Source: JAJDXO01 sp965221855 (GTDB lineage: Bacteria; Pseudomonadota; Alphaproteobacteria; Rhodospirillales; UBA2165). From it: a stretch of DNA of 64,000 nt. How positions within the stretch are numbered: position 1 is the stretch's first letter; each line of letters opens with the position of its first letter. Below the pieces are notes generated by a model. That model was not told the origin of the DNA and ran no database searches. It worked only from the letters and a program-made list of their open reading frames with translations. The stretch is taken from NCBI GenBank assembly GCA_965221855.1, contig CBDCSV010000003.1, positions 1 through 64,000 of the forward strand, in the 5' to 3' direction. Shown in pieces: positions 25,856 through 34,226 of this stretch. The translations under genes were made by a program, and so were the position numbers.

Positions 25856-26284
25856 ATGGATGAGAAATTGAGCAACTACCCGATGGAGCCGCCCCAAGCT
25901 TGGGAAACCCCAATGGGCGGCGAGGTGCCCGAGGGCATCGTCGGCCGGGCCGGCGCGCCCCTGGACGATGGCGAGTCCGTTGCCGGCCTGCCGGCGGTCG
26001 CCGAGGCGCTGCGCACCGTCTACGATCCGGAAATCCCGGTGAATATCTATGAATTGGGGCTTATCTATACCATCGACATCAGCGAAGAGACCGGCAACAC
26101 CATGATCGAGATGACCCTGACCGCGCCCGGCTGTCCGGTTGCCGGCATCCTGCCCCAGCAGGTGGCCGACGCGGCGGCCTCGGTGCCCGGCATCGCCGAA
26201 GTGGAGGTCAAGCTGGTCTGGGACCCGCCCTGGGACATGGAGAAGATGTCCGACGAGGCCAAGGTCGCCTTGGGCATGTTCTAG
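25856..26284 (+). CDS. sufT: SufT-like MIP18/DUF59 protein
   Basis: A DUF59 (MIP18) domain occupies about residues 45-140 with VYDPEIPVNIYELGLIY, a conserved MTLTAPGCPV motif whose cysteine is expected to bind metal or cluster, and VWDPPWDMEKMSDEAK. SufT-type proteins assist Fe-S cluster maturation or carriage, and this gene is a standard member of alphaproteobacterial suf operons. The N-terminal ~40 residues are poorly conserved. ATG 25856 follows sufU by 21 bp. Confidence 0.9.
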   Translation: MDEKLSNYPMEPPQAWETPMGGEVPEGIVGRAGAPLDDGESVAGLPAVAEALRTVYDPEIPVNIYELGLIYTIDISEETGNTMIEMTLTAPGCPVAGILPQQVADAAASVPGIAEVEVKLVWDPPWDMEKMSDEAKVALGMF

Positions 26285-26303
26285 GGCGGGGGATAAGGAA
26301 ATA

Positions 26304-26645
26304 ATGAACCAAGGACAACAAGCCGTCACCCTGACCGACAACGCGGTCGCGCGCGTCCGCTCGCTGATGGACCGCGCCGACAAGCCGGTGCTCGGCCTCA
26401 GGGTCGGGGTCAGCAACACCGGCTGTTCCGGCCATTCCTACGTGGTCGAGTATGCCGAGGACAAGCGCCCCTTCGAGGAGGAGGTCGAGCAGGACGGGGT
26501 TCGGGTGTTTATCGATCCGGTCGCCGTCATGTTCCTGGTGGGCAGCAAGATGGACTACGTCGAAGGCAAGCTGCAGTCGGGCTTCGTGTTCGACAATCCC
26601 AACGAGAAGGGCCGCTGCGGCTGCGGCGAGTCCTTTCACGTTTAA
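26304..26645 (+). CDS. A-type Fe-S carrier protein (SufA/IscA/ErpA family)
   Basis: The 113-residue protein has the HesB-like fold with the three conserved cysteines: one in GVSNTGCSGHSY (near 41) and the pair in GRCGCGESFHV at the C-terminus. A-type carriers take clusters from the SufBCD scaffold and deliver them to target enzymes. ATG 26304 has an AAGGAA site. In this position SufA is the most natural name, but sequence alone cannot separate SufA from IscA. Confidence 0.92.
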   Translation: MNQGQQAVTLTDNAVARVRSLMDRADKPVLGLRVGVSNTGCSGHSYVVEYAEDKRPFEEEVEQDGVRVFIDPVAVMFLVGSKMDYVEGKLQSGFVFDNPNEKGRCGCGESFHV

Positions 26646-26681
26646 ACCCCGAGTGGAGCCGGTGCCGGCGGAGGGCGGCTG

Positions 26682-27011
26682 ATGCCTCGGATCACCTTTA
26701 TCGAGCCCAACGGAAACCACCGCGAGGTCGAGGCCGAAATCGGCGACACCTTGCTGACCGTGGCCCACAAGAACGACATCGATATCGAGGGCGCCTGCGA
26801 AGGGGTGCTGGCATGCTCCACCTGCCATTTGATCGTCGATCCGGACTGGTACGGGAAGCTCATGCCGGCCGATGACGATGAGGACGACATGCTCGACCTC
26901 GCCTTCGGCCTCACCCAGACCTCGCGCCTCGGCTGCCAGATCGAGGTTACCGACGAGTTGGACGGGTTGGTGGTGTCGCTGCCGGTGGAAACCCGCAACA
27001 TGATGGTCTAG
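26682..27011 (+). CDS. fdx: [2Fe-2S] ferredoxin, adrenodoxin/Fdx type
   Basis: A 109-residue ferredoxin with four cluster cysteines, in CEGVLACSTC (three) and LGCQIEV (one), and the DEEDDMLDLA-like acidic helix used for partner docking in vertebrate-type ferredoxins. Isc-type ferredoxins supply electrons for cluster assembly, and the gene's place right after the A-type carrier fits that role. It is preceded by GGAGGGCGGCTG. tenA begins four bases after its stop. Confidence 0.92.
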   Translation: MPRITFIEPNGNHREVEAEIGDTLLTVAHKNDIDIEGACEGVLACSTCHLIVDPDWYGKLMPADDDEDDMLDLAFGLTQTSRLGCQIEVTDELDGLVVSLPVETRNMMV

Positions 27012-27015
27012 GGCC

Positions 27016-27669
27016 GTGTCTCTGTATCATCGTCTCAGGGAAGGGGCGGGCCGGGACTGGCGGGCCTATGTCGAACACGACTTCGTCAGGCGGCTGGCCG
27101 ACGGCTCGCTTCCCGAAGCCTGCTTCCGGCACTACCTGATTCAGGATTATTTGTTCCTGATCCAGTTCGCCCGCGCCTATGGCCTCGCCGCCTACAAGGC
27201 GTCCGATCTGGAGGATATCCGCGCCGCCTCGGCGGCCCTCGGGGCGATCGTCGATACGGAGATAAGGCTCCATATCGAGTTCTGCGCCGGCTGGGGCTTG
27301 TCGGAAGCCGATATGGCGTCGGCCCCGGAGGCCGCCGAGACCGTGGCCTATACCCGCTACGTGCTGGATCGCGGCATGGCGGGGGACCTGCTCGATCTGC
27401 ACGTGGCGCTGGCGCCGTGCATCGTCGGCTACGCGGAGATCGGCGCCGGGATTGGAGAGGTGGCGGACGATCATCCCTACAAGGCGTGGATCGAGATGTA
27501 CGCCTCCGACGATTACCAGCAGGTGGCGGCGGATGAGATCAGTCTGCTCGATTCCCTGTTCGAGCGGACCGGTTCCGAGGCCCGGTTGGCGGACCTGCAA
27601 CGGACGTTCGGCAAGGCGACGCGCCTGGAGGCCGACTTCTGGCAGATGGGCCTCGATGCCCAGGCGTAG
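27016..27669 (+). CDS. tenA: TenA/THI-4 family thiaminase II
   Basis: A 217-residue all-helical TenA protein, which hydrolyses aminopyrimidine breakdown products to salvage the thiamin pyrimidine. Characteristic segments are FVRRLADGSLPEACFRHYLIQDYLFL, the catalytic cysteine in ALAPCIVGYAEIG, YASDDYQQVA, and the conserved C-terminal Glu in LEADFWQMGL. The GTG start lies four bases after fdx. Its position in a sulfur-metabolism block is suggestive but thiamin salvage does not itself need sulfur. Confidence 0.88.
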   Translation: MSLYHRLREGAGRDWRAYVEHDFVRRLADGSLPEACFRHYLIQDYLFLIQFARAYGLAAYKASDLEDIRAASAALGAIVDTEIRLHIEFCAGWGLSEADMASAPEAAETVAYTRYVLDRGMAGDLLDLHVALAPCIVGYAEIGAGIGEVADDHPYKAWIEMYASDDYQQVAADEISLLDSLFERTGSEARLADLQRTFGKATRLEADFWQMGLDAQA

Positions 27670-27705
27670 CTTGCGCCCCATGAGTCCGGAGATATATTTC
27701 GCGTC

Positions 27706-28875
27706 ATGAACTCACTGGGATTGGACAAGGCACCGGCCGAGACCCGCGTGGTGGCCGCCATGTCGGGCGGCGTCGACAGTTCGGTGACCGCCGCGCTGCT
27801 GGCCGAGCAGGGCTACGACGTTGTCGGCATTACGCTGCAGCTCTACGATTACGGCGCGGCGACGGCGCGGTCCGGCACGTGCTGCGCGGGCCAGGACATC
27901 CATGACGCCCGCCGGGTGGCCGAGCAGATGGGCATTCCGCACTACGTCCTCGATTTCGAGGACCGGTTCCGCGCGGAGGTCATGGACGACTTCGCCGATT
28001 CCTATCTTGCCGGGGAGACCCCGATTCCCTGCGTCCGCTGTAACCAGACGGTGAAATTCCGCGATCTCGTCTCTCGCGCCCGGGACCTGCGGGCCGACGT
28101 GCTGGCCACCGGCCATTATGTGCGCCGGGTCGAGGGGCCCCAGGGCGCCGAGCTTCATCGGGCCGTCGACGGCAGCCGGGATCAAAGCTATTTCCTGTTC
28201 GCCACGACCCGTGACCAGCTCGATTTTCTCCGGTTTCCGCTGGGCGACATGCCGAAGTCGGAAACCCGGGCCCATGGCGAGCGCTTCGGCCTCGCGGTCG
28301 CCGACAAGCCGGACAGTCAGGATATCTGCTTCGTCCCCAACGGAAACTACGCCGACGTGGTGAAGAAGATGCGGCCCGGCGCCGCCGAGCCCGGTGACAT
28401 CGTCGATCTCGACGGCGCCGTCCTGGGCCGGCACGAAGGGATACTCCACTACACGGTCGGGCAGCGCCGCGGCCTCGGCATCGGCGGCGGCGACGCGCTC
28501 TACGTGGTGCGGCTCGACCCCGAAAACCGGCGGGTGATCGTCGGGCCCAAGGGGGCGCTGATGGAGACCGAGGTGTCCGTTCGCGAGCTCAATTGGCTGG
28601 GCCCGCCGCTGGACGACAAGCCGCGGGAGGTCACGGTGAAGCTTCGCTCCATGCATGACGCGGTGCCGGCGAACATCCGCTCGGACGGCGGCGGGGGCGC
28701 CCTGGTGACGCTGTCCGCCGCTCAGGCCGGGGTGGCGCCGGGACAGGCCTGCGTCGCTTATGACGGGGACCGGGTGCTCGGCGGCGGCTGGATTTCGAGG
28801 CCGCCCGGGACCGCGCCTGGGACCGCGCCGGCGGCCGGCCAGTCGGAACTTGACAGTCTGCCGGCATCGGCATAA
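27706..28875 (+). CDS. mnmA: tRNA-uridine 2-sulfurtransferase MnmA
   Basis: MnmA thiolates U34 of tRNA-Lys, -Glu and -Gln using sulfur relayed from IscS. The ATP-pyrophosphatase loop MSGGVDSSVTA lies at about 20-30. The two catalytic cysteines lie in IPCVRCNQTVKF (near 110) and DSQDICFVPNG (near 208). The C-terminal beta-barrel includes HYTVGQRRGLGIGGG. The C-terminus ends in a Pro/Ala-rich tail beyond the usual domain. ATG 27706. It ends the same-strand run that began at cysE and is followed by tRNA-Met. Confidence 0.94.
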   Translation: MNSLGLDKAPAETRVVAAMSGGVDSSVTAALLAEQGYDVVGITLQLYDYGAATARSGTCCAGQDIHDARRVAEQMGIPHYVLDFEDRFRAEVMDDFADSYLAGETPIPCVRCNQTVKFRDLVSRARDLRADVLATGHYVRRVEGPQGAELHRAVDGSRDQSYFLFATTRDQLDFLRFPLGDMPKSETRAHGERFGLAVADKPDSQDICFVPNGNYADVVKKMRPGAAEPGDIVDLDGAVLGRHEGILHYTVGQRRGLGIGGGDALYVVRLDPENRRVIVGPKGALMETEVSVRELNWLGPPLDDKPREVTVKLRSMHDAVPANIRSDGGGGALVTLSAAQAGVAPGQACVAYDGDRVLGGGWISRPPGTAPGTAPAAGQSELDSLPASA

Positions 28876-28919
28876 ATCCCCTGTCTTCGCGGCGCCCGAC
28901 GGCGCCGGCGAAATGGTGT

Positions 28920-28996
28920 GCCGGGGTAGCTCAGCTGGTTAGAGCAGCGGAATCATAATCCGCGTGTCGGGGGTTCAAGTCCCTCCCCCGGTACCA
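28920..28996 (+). tRNA. tRNA-Met (CAT), probably elongator
   Basis: A 77-nt cloverleaf with encoded CCA. The acceptor GCCGGGG pairs with CCCCGGT (one G-T pair), the D-arm is AGCTCAGCTGGTTAGAGC, the anticodon stem is GCGGA/TCCGC around ATCATAA with anticodon CAT, and the T-arm is GGGGGTTCAAGTCCCTC. The layout matches the elongator tRNA-Met of alphaproteobacteria. A lysidine-modified tRNA-Ile2 also carries a CAT anticodon and cannot be fully excluded by sequence reading alone. Confidence 0.88.
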
Positions 28997-29014
28997 TTTT
29001 TCTCGCGGTTCGAA

Positions 29015-29992
29015 TTAGTTCATCGCAGCCACCGCGTCCCGCAGCATGGTGCGGACCAGTTCCTCGGTAGCGGTCGGCGTCCGCGCTTCGCGGACGGTGA
29101 TGCCGACCGGCATGGGATCGATTTTGAGCTCGACGGGAAGGGCGCCGAGGTTGCCGTGTTCCTCGGGGCCGAGGAAATATCTCGGCATGATCATCAGCAT
29201 GTCGGTCCGTCCCAGCAGCGACTGGGCCACCAGACCGGAACTGCATTCGATCGCCGCCTGGGGCAGCTCCAGACCATGCTCATTGAAGATATATTGAACC
29301 ACGGGCCGGATGGTGGCGTTGGGGAGCGGCAGGATCCATTGGCCATCGGCGAGTTCCTCCAGGTCCAGCGGCGTGTTCCTCTTGAGCAGCGGATGATCGC
29401 TGCGGGCAATCACCACCCAGGGTTCGTGGTAAAGGATTTCCTGGGTCAGGCCGCCCCGCTCGCCGTCCTCGATCATCCGGCCCACCACCATGTCCAGCTC
29501 GCCGGTCCTGAGCGAGGGAAGCAGTTGCGAGTGCACCCCCTCGTGAATGGTGATGCTGATGCCCGGGCGCTCCCGATGGAGATCGGTCAGCACCTCCATC
29601 AGCGGCCCGCCCGAGACACTCGGCAGGATGCCGAGCTCCAGCTTGCCGACATACGCATCCCGCAGATCGGCGAGTTCGTTCCAGGCGGTGCGCATTTCCG
29701 CCAGGACCGAGCGCACGTGATCGACGAACGCCGCCCCGTACTCGGTGGGCGTGACGCCGCGGGTCGAGCGTTTGAACAGCGCAACGCCGAGGGTGGCCTC
29801 CATCTCCTTGATGCTCTTGGAGACCGCCGGCTGCGTCATGTTGAGGAGCTCCGAGGCCTTGAGGATGTTGCGGTGCTCGGCCACCGTCACCAAAGTCTGC
29901 ATCTGTCGCAGGGTCATCCGGGACAGCAACAGGCGATCGAAGCCGGCCGACGACGGCCGGCCGGAAACCGATGGAGTTTGTTCAGACGGCAT
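29015..29992 (-). CDS. LysR-family transcriptional regulator
   Basis: The 325-residue protein has a LysR winged helix-turn-helix at about 29-87 (MQTLVTVAEHRNILKASELL, then MTQPAVSKSIKEMEATLGV). A type-2 periplasmic-binding-like effector domain follows, of the group that binds aromatic or sugar-acid coinducers. It is divergent from the MetE-like gene with 41 bp between the start codons. That gap contains TTCCAAACGGTTA on the minus strand, fitting the T-N11-A LysR box. It is the only regulator near the TRAP/Rieske cluster and so the best candidate to control it. Confidence 0.88.
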   Translation of the reverse strand: MPSEQTPSVSGRPSSAGFDRLLLSRMTLRQMQTLVTVAEHRNILKASELLNMTQPAVSKSIKEMEATLGVALFKRSTRGVTPTEYGAAFVDHVRSVLAEMRTAWNELADLRDAYVGKLELGILPSVSGGPLMEVLTDLHRERPGISITIHEGVHSQLLPSLRTGELDMVVGRMIEDGERGGLTQEILYHEPWVVIARSDHPLLKRNTPLDLEELADGQWILPLPNATIRPVVQYIFNEHGLELPQAAIECSSGLVAQSLLGRTDMLMIMPRYFLGPEEHGNLGALPVELKIDPMPVGITVREARTPTATEELVRTMLRDAVAAMN

Positions 29993-30033
29993 ATGTCAGT
30001 ATAACCGTTTGGAATAACGATATAGAGAAAATC

Positions 30034-31068
30034 ATGGCTGTCGAAACCGCGCCACGCCGTTATCCGGTTCATCTCGTCGGTTCGGTTCCGCTCGAAAATG
30101 CCGGCGCGGTTCTCGACCTGACGGGGCAGGTCCTCGGCGGCCGTTGCCGCAGGTATCCGGACGGCGAAACCGGCGAGCGGCGAAACTGGATCGGCTGGCA
30201 GTTGGGCGTATTTGAACGCCAGGCAGCGCTTCGGCAGGCCGCCCGGCGGGAACGGGACTATCAACTCCATCCGCCCTTCGAGTTCGCACCGGGCAAGGGC
30301 GCGGCCGATTTGGACTTCGGGGAGTTGGGATTTGCCCGCGAAGCGGTCTCCAGCTTCGCATTGTTCGAGGCGAAAAAATCCGCCGGCGTCATCCCGGCCG
30401 GGGCCCGGTTTCTGGCCGCCATTCCGACGCCCTTCGCGCCGGTTTATTCATTTACCGCCTATGCCGTCCAGGACGGCGTGTTTCCGGTCTATGAGGCGGC
30501 GATCCTCCGCGAACTCGATGAAATCTGCGCTGCGCTGCCCCATGAGGCGCTCGCCGTTCAATGGGACGTGGCCACGGAAATGAGCATATTCGAGGGGGTC
30601 TACGGCGTCCCTTTCGACGATGCCTGGGAGGTGCTCAATGGCCGTCTGGCCAAATTGGGGAATGCGGTGCCGAATGGCGTCGAGCTCGGATTCCACCTTT
30701 GCTACGGCAGCATGAACAACAGGCATTGGAAAGAGCCGGACGATCTCGGCATGTGCGTCCGGGTCGCCAACGAGGTGTTGTCCCGGCTCGGCCGGCCCTT
30801 GGATTTCCTCCATATGCCGGTTCCGGCCGATCGGAGCGATGACGGCTTCTTCGCGCCCCTCGGCGACTTGAGGCTCGCCCAAGAGACGGAACTCTACCTC
30901 GGACTGGTTCACGACGACGGCCCGGACGGCAACCGTGCCCGGCTCGAGACCGCGGCGCGGCACTGGGATCGTTTTGGAATCTCGGCGGAATGCGGTCTGG
31001 GCCGCCGGGAGCCGGAAGATGTTCCGCGATTGATCCAGGCCCACGCGGACCTGGCCAACGCCGGATAG
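30034..31068 (+). CDS. MetE-like (methionine synthase II/UROD superfamily) protein
   Basis: The 344 residues resemble the C-terminal barrel of cobalamin-independent methionine synthase. HLVGSVPL (13-20) opens the barrel, and likely zinc ligands appear as HLCYG (H221, C223) and ECGLGRR (C320), echoing the His-Cys-Cys site of MetE. It is far shorter than MetE (~750) and lacks the N-terminal half, so it is a stand-alone barrel, perhaps a methyltransferase or a C-S/C-C lyase acting on an unusual substrate. ATG 30034 is chosen because it follows the divergent promoter gap. Convergent with the TRAP operon, nine bases away. Function not known. Confidence 0.65.
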   Translation: MAVETAPRRYPVHLVGSVPLENAGAVLDLTGQVLGGRCRRYPDGETGERRNWIGWQLGVFERQAALRQAARRERDYQLHPPFEFAPGKGAADLDFGELGFAREAVSSFALFEAKKSAGVIPAGARFLAAIPTPFAPVYSFTAYAVQDGVFPVYEAAILRELDEICAALPHEALAVQWDVATEMSIFEGVYGVPFDDAWEVLNGRLAKLGNAVPNGVELGFHLCYGSMNNRHWKEPDDLGMCVRVANEVLSRLGRPLDFLHMPVPADRSDDGFFAPLGDLRLAQETELYLGLVHDDGPDGNRARLETAARHWDRFGISAECGLGRREPEDVPRLIQAHADLANAG

Positions 31069-31077
31069 ACGCTCACA

Positions 31078-32391
31078 TCAGAACATCAGGCTGATCGGCC
31101 AGGAAACGATGGCCGGGATGAACAGCACGATCAATATGGCCAGCACGTCGCAGACGAGAAAGGGAACCGCGGCCCGGTAGATCTCGTTCATGCCCGTCCC
31201 CCTCGGCGCGACGCCTTTCATCACGAACAGGCCCGCCCCGAACGGCGGCGAGGTTGAACCGGTTTCAATGGCGATCAGGTAGAGCACCGCGAACCAGATG
31301 GGATCGAAGCCCAGTTGCTGAACCACCGGGATGAACACAGGCAGGGTCACCAGCATGATCGGCACCGGGCTCATCACCATGCCGAGCAGGATCACCAGCA
31401 CCACCATCAGGCCGACCACGGCGATCGGGCTCGCTTCGATGCTGAGGATCAGGTCGACGAGACCGGACGTCGCGCCGGTGAAGGCCAGCATCTGGGTGAA
31501 GGCGAGGGCGCCGGAGATGATCAGCAGCAGCATGACCGATATCTCGAGGCTGCCGACGATCGCCTTCTTGAACACCGCCCAGGACATCCGGCGCTGGAAA
31601 ACGGCGAGGAGGAAGGTGGCGAATGCGCCGGACGCCGCCGACTCGGAGGGTGTCGCAAACCCGGCGAAGATGACCCCGACGACCATGAAGATGATGAAGC
31701 CGACCGGCACGATATGAACGGCCGCGACCTTGAGCTTTTCCGGCCACGGGATCGGTTCCACCTTGAACGACGGCGCCACGTCCGGATCCACGAAGCAGCG
31801 TCCGATGATGTAGAGCGCGTAGAGAACCGCCATGATGATGCCGGGCAGGATGATGGCGATCAGAATCTTGCCGATGGACAACTCGGCCACCACGCCCAGC
31901 AGGACGGCCAGTCCGCTGGGCGGGATCATGATCGCGAGACCGCCGCTGCCGAGGATCGGTCCCAGCGACATGGGCTTCTTGTAGCCCCGCTTCTCCATCT
32001 CCGGCACCAGCGTGGAGCCGAGCAGCGCGATGCTGCCCATGCTGTTGCCGGTCAATGCCGAGAACAATACGCCGCCGCCGACGGCCATGAGGGCGAGCCG
32101 CCCGCGGAGACTGCCGAACCATTTGTCCAGCGCATCCATCAGGCTCAACCCGATTCCCGAATGGAACATGATCTCGCCCATCACCAAAAACAGGGCGACG
32201 GGAACCAGCGTGAATGTGCTGATGGCTTCGGAGACCTGGGTCACGAGCTGTATCAGCCCGGTGAAGCCGCCGAAAAACAGAAAGGAGCCGACGAAATTCA
32301 CCGCAAGAAAGGCAAAGGCGACCGGCATGCCGAGGAACATGAGGACAAAAAGTGGCCCCATGATCGCGATGAAGGCTTGCCACCACTCCAT
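31078..32391 (-). CDS. dctM: TRAP transporter large permease DctM
   Basis: A 437-residue membrane protein with about 12-13 hydrophobic helices, the transport subunit of a tripartite ATP-independent periplasmic transporter driven by sodium or proton gradients. Family motifs include FLGMPVAFAFLAVNF near the N-terminus, GNSMGSIALLGSTLVPEM, the loop PPSGLAVLLGVVAELSIG and ETGSTSPPFGAGLFVMKGVAP. It lies 13 bp after dctQ in the dctPQM operon. The adjacent Rieske operon suggests the substrate is the compound that cluster degrades. Confidence 0.93.
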   Translation of the reverse strand: MEWWQAFIAIMGPLFVLMFLGMPVAFAFLAVNFVGSFLFFGGFTGLIQLVTQVSEAISTFTLVPVALFLVMGEIMFHSGIGLSLMDALDKWFGSLRGRLALMAVGGGVLFSALTGNSMGSIALLGSTLVPEMEKRGYKKPMSLGPILGSGGLAIMIPPSGLAVLLGVVAELSIGKILIAIILPGIIMAVLYALYIIGRCFVDPDVAPSFKVEPIPWPEKLKVAAVHIVPVGFIIFMVVGVIFAGFATPSESAASGAFATFLLAVFQRRMSWAVFKKAIVGSLEISVMLLLIISGALAFTQMLAFTGATSGLVDLILSIEASPIAVVGLMVVLVILLGMVMSPVPIMLVTLPVFIPVVQQLGFDPIWFAVLYLIAIETGSTSPPFGAGLFVMKGVAPRGTGMNEIYRAAVPFLVCDVLAILIVLFIPAIVSWPISLMF

Positions 32392-32404
32392 GGGTCCCGC
32401 CCCT

Positions 32405-32920
32405 CTAGTCTTCGCCGACCGATAGGGGCCGGCCGGTTATCGCCCGCACGCCCCGGCGCAGGAATTGGCAGCCGAGGAGGAACAGGCCGAAGGGCACCAC
32501 GGCGGTGATCCAGAAGGTGGCCGGCGCCATGACCGTCGGTTCGCGAATGTCGCTCACGTACTGATCGACGACGGTGAGAATTCCAAACCAGGTGATGACG
32601 AAACAGACGAATGCGGCGGCCAGGGACAGCACCAGATGAAGGTACTTGGCCCGGTTGGGGTCCATGCGTTCGAGGATCAGGTCGATGGAAACATGCTTGT
32701 CGTTGCCGAGCACCCAGGCGGCCGCGAGGAAGGTTATGTAGAGCAGCGTGATTTCGCTGAGCTCAACCAGCCATAAATTGGAAATGTCGAAGAACGACCG
32801 GCTGACGATCTCGACGCAGATGGCGGCGGTGATGGCGACCAGAAGCGCACAGGCGATAAATGCGAGCCCGCGGTTGAACCAGTCGAACCATCTGGTCAAC
32901 GTTGTCAGCACTTCTTGCAT
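32405..32920 (-). CDS. dctQ: TRAP transporter small permease DctQ
   Basis: A 171-residue protein with four hydrophobic helices, the small membrane subunit that stabilises DctM. Segments GLAFIACALLVAITAAICVE, LYITFLAAAWVLGNDKHVSI and FWITAVVPFGLFLLGCQF are typical. I place the start at ATG 32920; a TTG twelve codons upstream (32956) is a longer alternative. It is separated from dctP by a 112-bp gap holding GC-rich inverted repeats. Confidence 0.88.
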   Translation of the reverse strand: MQEVLTTLTRWFDWFNRGLAFIACALLVAITAAICVEIVSRSFFDISNLWLVELSEITLLYITFLAAAWVLGNDKHVSIDLILERMDPNRAKYLHLVLSLAAAFVCFVITWFGILTVVDQYVSDIREPTVMAPATFWITAVVPFGLFLLGCQFLRRGVRAITGRPLSVGED

Positions 32921-32962
32921 CTGCTTGTCCGGCGCCCCTCGAATGCGGGGAGGCAAATAGCC

Positions 32963-32996
32963 GCCCGGCCGGAAACGGCATCCCGCTCCCGGCCGG
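32963..32996 (-). terminator. GC-rich hairpin between dctP and dctQ
   Basis: CCCGGCCGG (32963-32971) and CCGGCCGGG (32988-32996) form a perfect 9-bp stem with a 16-nt loop. A second inverted repeat, AAATAGCC/GGCTATTT (33021-33038), overlaps the dctP stop codon. No T-run follows. Such structures after the binding-protein gene may protect or process its mRNA so that DctP is made in excess over DctQM. That role is inferred from position. Confidence 0.4.
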
Positions 32997-33032
32997 GTCC
33001 ATGCTACCCGAGAATGATGGAAATAGCCGGGG

Positions 33033-34013
33033 CTATTTCATCAGCATCATTTGAAGCTTTTCGGCCTCCTTGGGCGCCTTCTTCTTGATGTCCATCCACG
33101 GCGCCTGATTCACCAGCTGCAGGAACTTCTCACGTTCCGCGCCGGTGAACTCGACCTTTTTGATGCCTTCCTTCTTGATCGTTTCGTAACCCGACTTCAG
33201 GTTGGCGTTCCAGCTGGCTTCGTAGGTGGCCGGATCGGCATTACGCACGAAGTTGATGACCTTGGCCTGGGTTGCCGCGGGAACCTTGGCCCAGGATTTC
33301 GGATTGGCCAGGAAGTGGAAGGTGGCGCGGTAGAATCCGGGCTCCACATAGGCGCCGACGACGCCCTTGTACTGCTCGGCGACACCCGAAACGCCGGTGA
33401 CGAAGCCTTGCACCACGCCCCGCTCCATGGAGGTGTAGATTGCGGGCATCGGCAGCACCACCGGGTTGGCGCCGAGGGCGGCCATCGCCGGGCGGATCGC
33501 CGGGAAGACGCGAATCTTCAGACCCTTGAAATCCTCGAGCTTGGAGATCGGCTCCTTCAGGAAGATGTGGAACCGAAGCTGAGAAACCGGCAGCTCGCCG
33601 ATATAGACCAGGCCCTTGGCCTTGTGCAGTTCGGTCATGTAATCGTGATAGCCGGTCGCCTTGATCTCCGCGTACTGCTTGTTGGAGTAGTTGGCGGTGC
33701 CGGAAACGTTCAGGATGCCGTTGGCGTAGCTGGGGCTGGTGAGGGTCATGTCGACCGAGCCCAGGCGCACGGCGTTGGGTTGCTTGAACTGCCCGATGAC
33801 TTCCGGACCGCCGCGGTGATCGATTTGGAACTCGCCCTTCATCTCCGCGTTCAGGCGTTTCATGAAGGCGTCGAAAGTTCTCCCGATCGGCGTCGAAAGC
33901 GGCAGCATGGTGACGAGCTTCAACGTCACTTCGGCTGCGTTGGCGACCGGCGCCGTAAATACCGACGCTCCCATGGCAATGGCGGCAGTCGTGGCAATAA
34001 GCGTTTTCTTCAT
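33033..34013 (-). CDS. dctP: TRAP transporter substrate-binding protein DctP
   Basis: A periplasmic binding protein of 326 residues. A signal peptide (MKKTLIATTAAIAMGASVFT...PVANA, cleavage about residue 28) precedes VTLKLVTMLPLSTPIGRTFD. The family motif KDLKGLKIRV appears as LEDFKGLKIRVFPAIRPA, and its Arg is expected to clamp a substrate carboxylate. The ATG at 34013 has an AGGGAGGAAAC site; the frame runs further upstream but that part is leader DNA. The 35-bp control element at 34074-34108 lies about 60 bp upstream. Confidence 0.92.
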   Translation of the reverse strand: MKKTLIATTAAIAMGASVFTAPVANAAEVTLKLVTMLPLSTPIGRTFDAFMKRLNAEMKGEFQIDHRGGPEVIGQFKQPNAVRLGSVDMTLTSPSYANGILNVSGTANYSNKQYAEIKATGYHDYMTELHKAKGLVYIGELPVSQLRFHIFLKEPISKLEDFKGLKIRVFPAIRPAMAALGANPVVLPMPAIYTSMERGVVQGFVTGVSGVAEQYKGVVGAYVEPGFYRATFHFLANPKSWAKVPAATQAKVINFVRNADPATYEASWNANLKSGYETIKKEGIKKVEFTGAEREKFLQLVNQAPWMDIKKKAPKEAEKLQMMLMK

Positions 34014-34073
34014 GGTGGGTTTCCTCCCTATCCCGAGGTCATGTGTTGAAATTGGCTTTGACGAGATGCGGCA

Positions 34074-34108
34074 GATTTTAGGAATCATTGTCATAAAAGG
34101 CATATGAA
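34074..34108 (-). promoter_or_regulatory. 35-bp control element upstream of dctP
   Basis: Read on the minus strand the element is TTCATATGCCTTTTATGACA, then ATGATTCCTAAAATC. It matches the element upstream of the Rieske gene (35581-35615) at 31 of 35 positions and has the same orientation relative to its gene. It contains a half-symmetric TCATAT...TTATGA pair and ends in a -10-like TAAAAT without a good -35, as expected for an activator-dependent promoter. The activator is unknown. Confidence 0.6.
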
Positions 34109-34226
34109 TTTATCCGCCGCCGATATTCAATTCCGTTATATCAAATCCGGTTTAAACGATTCGGTTCGAATGAACCGCAGTCAAACTCTCAGCTTCCCGC
34201 TCTCAAATCAAGGGGTTGGACCGGGG

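Noticed and set aside
28920..28996. tRNA-Ile2 (lysidine-modified CAT)
   Set aside because: The arms match the alphaproteobacterial elongator tRNA-Met pattern better; a covariance-model search would settle it.
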